In this document: positions 59,291-64,000 of the stretch, in pieces
How the letters are laid out: the number at the start of each line of letters is the position of its first letter
Position numbering within the stretch: position 1 is the stretch's first letter
NCBI GenBank assembly: GCA_964465375.1
Contig: CAYXIJ010000002.1
Location: forward strand, 87,609 to 151,608
Origin: CAJWKT01 sp964465375
Lineage (GTDB): Bacteria; Pseudomonadota; Gammaproteobacteria; Steroidobacterales; Rariloculaceae
Length of the DNA stretch: 64,000 nt
Direction of reading: 5' to 3'
The notes under the pieces: generated by a model
Databases searched by the model: none
What the model saw: the letters and a program-made list of their open reading frames with translations, nothing else
What the model was told of the DNA's origin: nothing
Made by a program: the position numbers and the translations under genes

Positions 59291-60805
59291 CTAACGCCCC
59301 AAGGACGGCACACGATGGGACCCAAGGGCAATGCAGATGTTTTTCGTTTCCATGTAAAAATCAAAACTATAATCTCCTCCATCACGACCAATTCCGCTGG
59401 CCTTCATTCCCCCAAAAGGTGAGGGTAGATGACGATTATTTTCAGAGTTGACCCACACCATGCCTATCTCGAGACCCTGCGCTACCCGGTTTGCCCGGCC
59501 AACATCATTTGTCCACACATAGCCAGCTAAACCATATTGGGTACCGTTTGCAATCTCCAATGCCTCCGCTTCGTCACTAAAGGGAATCGCTGTCAGTACC
59601 GGACCGAAGATCTCCTCTTGCGCGACTCGCATATCATTGTGCGCTCCGGCCAGCAAAGTCGGCCTTACATAATTACCACCCAAATCAGCCAATGCTCCAC
59701 CCACACGAATTTCCGCACCCTCCTCGCGCGCTATATCAAAATAACTCATAACTTTCTCGACATGATGGGGGTGAATCAAGGGCCCAACTTCAGTGTCAGG
59801 GTCCAAAGGATGCCCGATTTGCATGGCATCCATACGTGCTCCAACCCGCTCGATGAAATCCTCGTAAATACTACCTTGAACCAGCAGACGACTGGACGAC
59901 GTGCAACGTTCACCATTCAAGCTGCAAATCATAAATACCACGGCATCCAGTGCGCGATCGAGATCTGCGTCATCGAACACAATGACTGGATTCTTGCCGC
60001 CTAGTTCAAAATGAACGCGCTTCAGTGTCGGGGAACCCTGCGCCATTATCCTGCTTCCTGTGCCAGACTCACCGACAAAGACAGCAGCCTTGATGGCTTC
60101 ATGCTCAGTCACAGCTTTTCCAACGGTCTCTCCCGCTCCCTGCACCGTGTTAAGCACGCCCGAAGGCAAACCAGCTTCGGCACAAATATCTGCAAGCAAC
60201 CACGCGCTGAGGGGGCTCCATTTGGCTGGCTTATGTACCACAGTACAACCCGCAGCAAGCGCCGGAGCAATTTTCCAGGTTGAAAGCATAAAGGGCGTGT
60301 TCCAAGGTGTAATGGCACAGATAGGACCAATTGGTTGTCGTAATGTGTAATTAATGTGCTCCGCAGCTGGTAGCGATAGACCATCACGAGCATTTGGGGC
60401 TCGGTCAGCAAAGAAACGGAAATTCTCCGCTCCTCGCTTGGCAGCAGCCGCCATAAAGCGAACTGGTTGCCCGGTATCCATTGATTCCACAAACGCAATC
60501 TCCTCGGCCCGAGCTTCAATGGCATCAGCAATATCGTGTAAAAGTGCCTGGCGTTTGTTCCCGGGCAGGTCGCGCCAAGCCGGAAAAGCAGCCTGGGCAG
60601 CCTGGGCAGCGATATCGACTTCAGTCGCCCCTCCAGCTGCAATCTTACCCAAGAGACTATTATCCACCGGAGTATGATTTTCGAACGTCTCGCTCGACGT
60701 ACCCTGGTTGTCACCTCCATTAATGAAATGCCCAAGAGTGCTACTGGAAAAACGGGCCAGATAGCCGCTCGCCTTTTCTTGATTAATAGCTGCCTGTTTA
60801 TTCAT
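59291..60805 (-). CDS. NAD-dependent aldehyde dehydrogenase (HpaE-like semialdehyde dehydrogenase)
   Basis: 504 residues. TPWNTPFMLSTWKIAPALAAGC binds NAD. The Glu is in FELGGKNPVIV and the catalytic Cys is in NGERCTSSSR (about 302). FGPVLTAIPFSDE and PFGGMKASGIGRDGG match the HpaE / betaine-aldehyde-like group. Context (HpaF 9 bases away, LigA/LigB downstream) indicates oxidation of the 5-carboxymethyl-2-hydroxymuconate semialdehyde formed by ring cleavage. Start is ATG with moderate context. Confidence 0.9.
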   Translation of the reverse strand: MNKQAAINQEKASGYLARFSSSTLGHFINGGDNQGTSSETFENHTPVDNSLLGKIAAGGATEVDIAAQAAQAAFPAWRDLPGNKRQALLHDIADAIEARAEEIAFVESMDTGQPVRFMAAAAKRGAENFRFFADRAPNARDGLSLPAAEHINYTLRQPIGPICAITPWNTPFMLSTWKIAPALAAGCTVVHKPAKWSPLSAWLLADICAEAGLPSGVLNTVQGAGETVGKAVTEHEAIKAAVFVGESGTGSRIMAQGSPTLKRVHFELGGKNPVIVFDDADLDRALDAVVFMICSLNGERCTSSSRLLVQGSIYEDFIERVGARMDAMQIGHPLDPDTEVGPLIHPHHVEKVMSYFDIAREEGAEIRVGGALADLGGNYVRPTLLAGAHNDMRVAQEEIFGPVLTAIPFSDEAEALEIANGTQYGLAGYVWTNDVGRANRVAQGLEIGMVWVNSENNRHLPSPFGGMKASGIGRDGGDYSFDFYMETKNICIALGSHRVPSLGR

Positions 60806-60814
60806 ACCTATATA

Positions 60815-61222
60815 TTACGTCCTATGGTTTATTTTGCTTCTCGTCTTCACATACTCGTGTAGATTATTTTTCTTGAAATTGAGCTCCGGGTGAAACTCCC
60901 TGATGTTAAAAGATATGCCCAAGGGTATCCGTTCATAAAGGGGATGAAGATGCTGACAGATCACTTGGAAAAGTTCCTCTCCCGCCCTTTTTAATACATT
61001 CACCTCTCGTCCATGCCCAACCATGGCCGTAACATGCACAAATCCATTGTCTACCCCACAATCTGCAATACGATAATGGTCACGACGCTCTGCACGCGTT
61101 CTCAGTCCACCAAGAGGAAAAACACCAGATGCTAAGGCAGCTGCATGCAACTTATCCAAAAGTCCTGCCAACTCCATTTGATCCTCAATGTTCGCAGAAT
61201 ATTCTACTATCAGATGGGGCAC
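60815..61222 (-). CDS. hpaF: 5-carboxymethyl-2-hydroxymuconate delta-isomerase
   Basis: 135 residues from a GTG start, reading PHLIVEYSANIED. The N-terminal Pro (after Met removal) is the catalytic base of this tautomerase family. Further landmarks are GGLRTRAERRDHYRIADCG, HVTAMVGHGRE and LGISFNIREFHPEL. HpaF moves the double bond of 5-carboxymethyl-2-hydroxymuconate in homoprotocatechuate meta-cleavage. It is the first gene of an hpaF-dehydrogenase-ligA-ligB operon and divergent from the aldolase gene. Confidence 0.92.
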   Translation of the reverse strand: MPHLIVEYSANIEDQMELAGLLDKLHAAALASGVFPLGGLRTRAERRDHYRIADCGVDNGFVHVTAMVGHGREVNVLKRAGEELFQVICQHLHPLYERIPLGISFNIREFHPELNFKKNNLHEYVKTRSKINHRT

Positions 61223-61333
61223 GGAAGAATACCTTTCACTACCAGAAGATCCCTATAAAGTTAACAGGATCAATTGTTTTCGTTAGACTGTCAATTACCA
61301 ACCAATATGACCCAACATAATGGCAGGCCATTA

Positions 61334-62257
61334 ATGACCAACTCTCTAGAAAGACTGAAGGGATCCTTCCCGCCAATTATTACCCCTTTTAAGGATGGGA
61401 AGGTGGACTACGAGGCATACGGAAGTCTTCTGGAGTTCCAAATTGAAAAGGGTTCTCACGGTATCGTTGTGAATGGCACGACCGCGGAACCTTCGACACT
61501 CACCGTGGACGAGCGGAACCGGTTGGTCTCCTTAGCCATTGAAGTAGTGTCAAACCGAATACCAGTAGTTGCCGCCACGGGCTCCCAATCTCTGGCAGAA
61601 ACTCATATCTTGACCCAGCATGCAGTCAAAACCGGTGCAGATGCACTGCTGGTTGTAACACCCTATTACATCCGACCACCGCAAAACGGGCTAGTCGAAT
61701 ATTATCTGAAACTCGCCGCTAGTCACGAGACACCCTGGATGATCTATCACATCCCAGGAAGGACCGCTGTCAACATAACACTGGAAAGTCTCAAAAAAAT
61801 CAATGATCGCTCCAAATCATTCATTGGAATGAAGCATGCGGTTAACGATTTGGGCTTTGTCTCCAGTTGCCTCAAGGTATTTGGGGAGGATTTCAAAATA
61901 TTTGTTGGATTGGAAGAATTGAGTTTCCCAATGATGGCAGTGGGAGCCTGCGGACTCATGAATGCCGTGAGTAACCTGATACCGCAACCGTTGGCTGAAA
62001 TGTGTGAGGCGGTTTGGATAGGAGATATTCAGCGTGCCCGTAAACTGCATCATCAGCTTTTTGAGCTCAATCAGGCTGTTTTTTACGAAACCAACCCCAT
62101 TCCGATGAAATATATGATGAAAAAACTTGGCATCATTCCTAGAAATGAGCATCGGCTGCCCATGGTATCCGCTTCAGCTGATCTGGCTGAGCGCTTGGAT
62201 GGTGTCCTAGAGCGTGCAGACCTTGCTGGGACGGCTGAGCTGCCATGCGCTTCCTAA
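61334..62257 (+). CDS. DapA-family aldolase (HpaI-type function in homoprotocatechuate breakdown)
   Basis: The protein has about 307 residues from ATG 61334, chosen because DapA proteins begin just before LKGSFPPIITPF; earlier in-frame ATGs (61274, 61307) add an unlike extension. GTTAEPSTLT (about 44), the catalytic Tyr in IYHIPGRTAVN, and the Schiff-base Lys in FIGMKHAVND (about 158) are visible. It is a DHDPS-family class I aldolase. Members in homoprotocatechuate clusters replace HpaI and split 2,4-dihydroxyhept-2-ene-1,7-dioate (the TIGR02313 group). That role is inferred from the neighbours. It overlaps the FAH gene by 13 bases. Confidence 0.85.
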   Translation: MTNSLERLKGSFPPIITPFKDGKVDYEAYGSLLEFQIEKGSHGIVVNGTTAEPSTLTVDERNRLVSLAIEVVSNRIPVVAATGSQSLAETHILTQHAVKTGADALLVVTPYYIRPPQNGLVEYYLKLAASHETPWMIYHIPGRTAVNITLESLKKINDRSKSFIGMKHAVNDLGFVSSCLKVFGEDFKIFVGLEELSFPMMAVGACGLMNAVSNLIPQPLAEMCEAVWIGDIQRARKLHHQLFELNQAVFYETNPIPMKYMMKKLGIIPRNEHRLPMVSASADLAERLDGVLERADLAGTAELPCAS

Positions 62258-63108
62258 GTTTTAGTTTAAATTCACACGAAAGCTTTGGAATCGTCCAGGG
62301 TGGCGGTGTTGTTGACCTAGGTCGACGGATGGGAAAAGAAAATCCTACGCTACGACACGTTCTTGCAACAGATTCATTTGAGCGTGCCAAAGAAATGGCA
62401 TCAAACCTAGAGCCTGATGTAGGTCTAGAGCAGATTCGATTTCTACCCACCATCCCCAATCCTGAAAAAATTATTTGTATCGGCGTCAATTATGGGAACA
62501 GAGACGCAGAATATAAAAATGATACTAAAGCTGCGAACTATCCCAGCGTCTTCATGCGCACTCGTGAAACTCTTGTGGGACACAAGGAGCCCATAATTCG
62601 ACCCCCAGAATCAGAGCAACTCGACTATGAAGGTGAGATTGTGCTCGTGATTGGAAAAGAAGGGCGGCGCATTGCTGAAGAGCATGTGTGGGACCATATA
62701 GCGGGCCTGACGCTTATGAACGAAGGTTCTGTTCGCGACTGGTTGCGTCATGCCAAATTCAATGTCACTCAAGGAAAAAATTTTGAGCGCTCTGGTGGAT
62801 TGGGTCCGTGGATGGTTACCTCGGATGAGTGCGATCCAAAAGCCAAATTGCACCTCAAAACGCATGTCAACGGCGAACTAAGACAAGACGATACGACTGC
62901 AAACTTAATTTATGATTTTCCCTATCTAATTCGGTATTTGTCTACATTTATGCGACTCAAGCCGGGTGATATCATTGCTACCGGGACCCCTACCGGAGCG
63001 GGTGCTCGATTTGACCCACCCAAATATTTAAGGCATGGCGATGAAGTCGAAGTTTCGGTGCCTGAAATTGGTCGGCTGATCAACCGGGTAGAGGAAGAAA
63101 AAATCTAA
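62245..63108 (+). CDS. Fumarylacetoacetate-hydrolase family enzyme (HpaG-like)
   Basis: 287 residues. IICIGVNYGNRDAEY, LDYEGEIVLVIGKEGRRI (metal-binding Glu pair), GLTLMNEGSVRDW and the closing DIIATGTPTGAGA are family landmarks. In this pathway HpaG decarboxylates and isomerises the tautomer made by HpaF; E. coli HpaG is a double-length fusion, while this is a single domain. It overlaps the aldolase gene by 13 bases. A hydratase (HpaH) gene is not in the window, so it must lie elsewhere if the full route is used. Confidence 0.87.
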   Translation: MRFLSFSLNSHESFGIVQGGGVVDLGRRMGKENPTLRHVLATDSFERAKEMASNLEPDVGLEQIRFLPTIPNPEKIICIGVNYGNRDAEYKNDTKAANYPSVFMRTRETLVGHKEPIIRPPESEQLDYEGEIVLVIGKEGRRIAEEHVWDHIAGLTLMNEGSVRDWLRHAKFNVTQGKNFERSGGLGPWMVTSDECDPKAKLHLKTHVNGELRQDDTTANLIYDFPYLIRYLSTFMRLKPGDIIATGTPTGAGARFDPPKYLRHGDEVEVSVPEIGRLINRVEEEKI

Positions 63109-63132
63109 AATACTCCGCAGTATGGAGTTCTT

Positions 63133-63816
63133 GTGCATCTAATTATTCTCACCTTGTTCATTCTAGCCTTGGTGCTGGGACCAGGACTTTGGGTAAAGGC
63201 TGTCATGGCACGCTATAACCACCCGGCGGATCGCTATCCTAAAACCGGAGGAGAGTTAGCCCGGGAGCTTTTAGACTATCTGAGTCTAAAACACATTGCG
63301 GCTGAAACTACAGAAAGTGGTGATCATTATGATCCCATAAAGAAAGCGGTCCGTCTTGCGCCTGCAAACTTTGAGGGACGTTCATTAACTGCGATTACGA
63401 TAGCAGCCCATGAAGTCGGGCATGCGCTTCAAGATGCCCGTGGCTTTCGGCCACTGAAATGGAGAACAAGGCTGGTGAAATGGGTTGGGCCCATCGAGAA
63501 AGTTGGTGCGGGCCTTCTAATGGCGGCTCCCTTTGCAACCGCAATAACGAGAGTGCCATTTCTTGGTCTTTTAACATTATTAGGTGGATTACTAACACTT
63601 AGCTCCTCCACGGTTGTCCATTTTTTAACTCTGCCAACTGAGTTTGATGCTAGTTTCTCTCGAGCACTTCCACTGTTAGCTGATCGGCGCATTCTAAAAC
63701 CGGGCGATGACCCTAAAGCCCGTCGCCTGTTATTTGCAGCGGCTTTAACCTATGTCTCTGGATCACTAATGAGTTTAGTCAACATAGCACGCTGGTGGGC
63801 AATCTTGAGGCGCTGA
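63133..63816 (+). CDS. Membrane-bound zinc metallopeptidase (YugP family)
   Basis: 227 residues from a GTG start (63133). Several hydrophobic segments flank a zinc site HEVGHALQDARGF (about 95-107). LPTEFDASFSRALPLL later is a YugP-family hallmark (PxEFDAS). The N-terminal helix lacks a cut site, so it is an integral inner-membrane protein. Family function is unproven; it is related in motif to M48-type peptidases. It begins 25 bases after the FAH-family gene, but no link to the aromatic pathway is evident. Confidence 0.85.
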   Translation: MHLIILTLFILALVLGPGLWVKAVMARYNHPADRYPKTGGELARELLDYLSLKHIAAETTESGDHYDPIKKAVRLAPANFEGRSLTAITIAAHEVGHALQDARGFRPLKWRTRLVKWVGPIEKVGAGLLMAAPFATAITRVPFLGLLTLLGGLLTLSSSTVVHFLTLPTEFDASFSRALPLLADRRILKPGDDPKARRLLFAAALTYVSGSLMSLVNIARWWAILRR

Positions 63817-63847
63817 GACTATAGAGATTCTGCCTATTGCTTCGAGG

Positions 63848-64000
63848 TCAAATAGATATAAGGACTATAATGAACATACTTTGTGTAATAAAGGGGCACC
63901 GTTTGGTATAGACCAAAATGGCGAGAACCAAAAACAATAAAGCCACAAACCCAACCACCCATAAGCCAGCACCTGCTAACGGGCACGATAGTGTGAGTGT
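63848..64000 (-). CDS. Possible C-terminal fragment of a membrane protein (cut by window edge)
   Basis: On the minus strand a frame of 50 codons runs from the right edge to TGA 63848-63850. It contains a hydrophobic segment (LWVVGFVALLFLVLAILVY) and a second hydrophobic stretch before the stop, which could be membrane helices. There is no way to see the rest, and the frame may be open by chance. Confidence 0.3.
   Translation of the reverse strand, partial: TLTLSCPLAGAGLWVVGFVALLFLVLAILVYTKRCPFITQSMFIIVLISI

Overview
The window reads as a chromosome segment of a Gram-negative proteobacterium, most likely a gammaproteobacterium of moderate G+C. The evidence is Kdo/lipopolysaccharide genes (kdsA and two waaA-type genes), lipobox lipoproteins, MacAB-like export, RimO, YqgE/AlgH and bioF-bioD. 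Nothing suggests a plasmid, phage or insertion sequence. Genes are tightly packed in short operons on both strands. I saw no rRNA, tRNA or CRISPR. Positions are read from the sequence; domain calls rest on motif recognition without database searches.

Layout. 1-4779: a gene tail, bioA (-), then phosphomannomutase, bioF and bioD (+). 5005-17378 (-): an eleven-gene block of envelope and signalling proteins, described below. 17698-24818: a DUF4399 protein, a cysteine/cystathionine synthase, two transsulfuration PLP enzymes flanking a MOSC protein, a RidA-type deaminase and a class III aminotransferase. 24861-30171: an EamA transporter, a 53-residue membrane protein, a secreted esterase, an octahaem HEAT/TPR lipoprotein and a TetR regulator with a leaderless-looking promoter. 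30282-33846 (-): metK, a PfkB kinase and ahcY, which form the S-adenosylmethionine cycle. 33962-39186: trxB and a MacAB-like exporter with two different permeases. 39211-46113 (-): a Kdo locus (waaA, a transaldolase-CBS fusion, kdsA, a second waaA), then a lipoprotein methyltransferase homologue, PhzF and MaoC. 46232-54469: rimO, a DUF1015 gene and a 1859-residue tandem UvrA. 54587-56788: an exported YqgE/AlgH protein, a zincin and an ACMSD-like amidohydrolase. 56778-63108: an MFS transporter and a meta-cleavage pathway of homoprotocatechuate type (LigA/LigB-type dioxygenase, semialdehyde dehydrogenase, HpaF, DapA-type aldolase, FAH-family enzyme). 63133-63816: a membrane zinc peptidase, then a possible gene fragment at the right edge.

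The most distinctive region is 5005-17378. One operon appears to encode an ExbB/TolQ/MotA-like channel protein and two von Willebrand A (VWA) proteins. The VWA proteins share an N-terminal motif LSFLDxxxCGFGA just at a single membrane helix, placed like the ion-carrying Asp of MotB/ExbD. The operon also encodes an actin/Hsp70-like protein fused to an FHA domain, an FHA-TM-PEGA-FGE protein that lacks the FGE cysteines, a TM-TPR protein, a cytosolic Ser/Thr kinase, two lipoproteins, a small secreted protein and an OmpA-like peptidoglycan binder. I infer a kinase-regulated, ion-powered envelope machine. Its substrate cannot be read from the sequence. A second unusual feature is the transaldolase-CBS protein inside the Kdo operon, which may be an alternative source of arabinose-5-phosphate or of a modified Kdo precursor.
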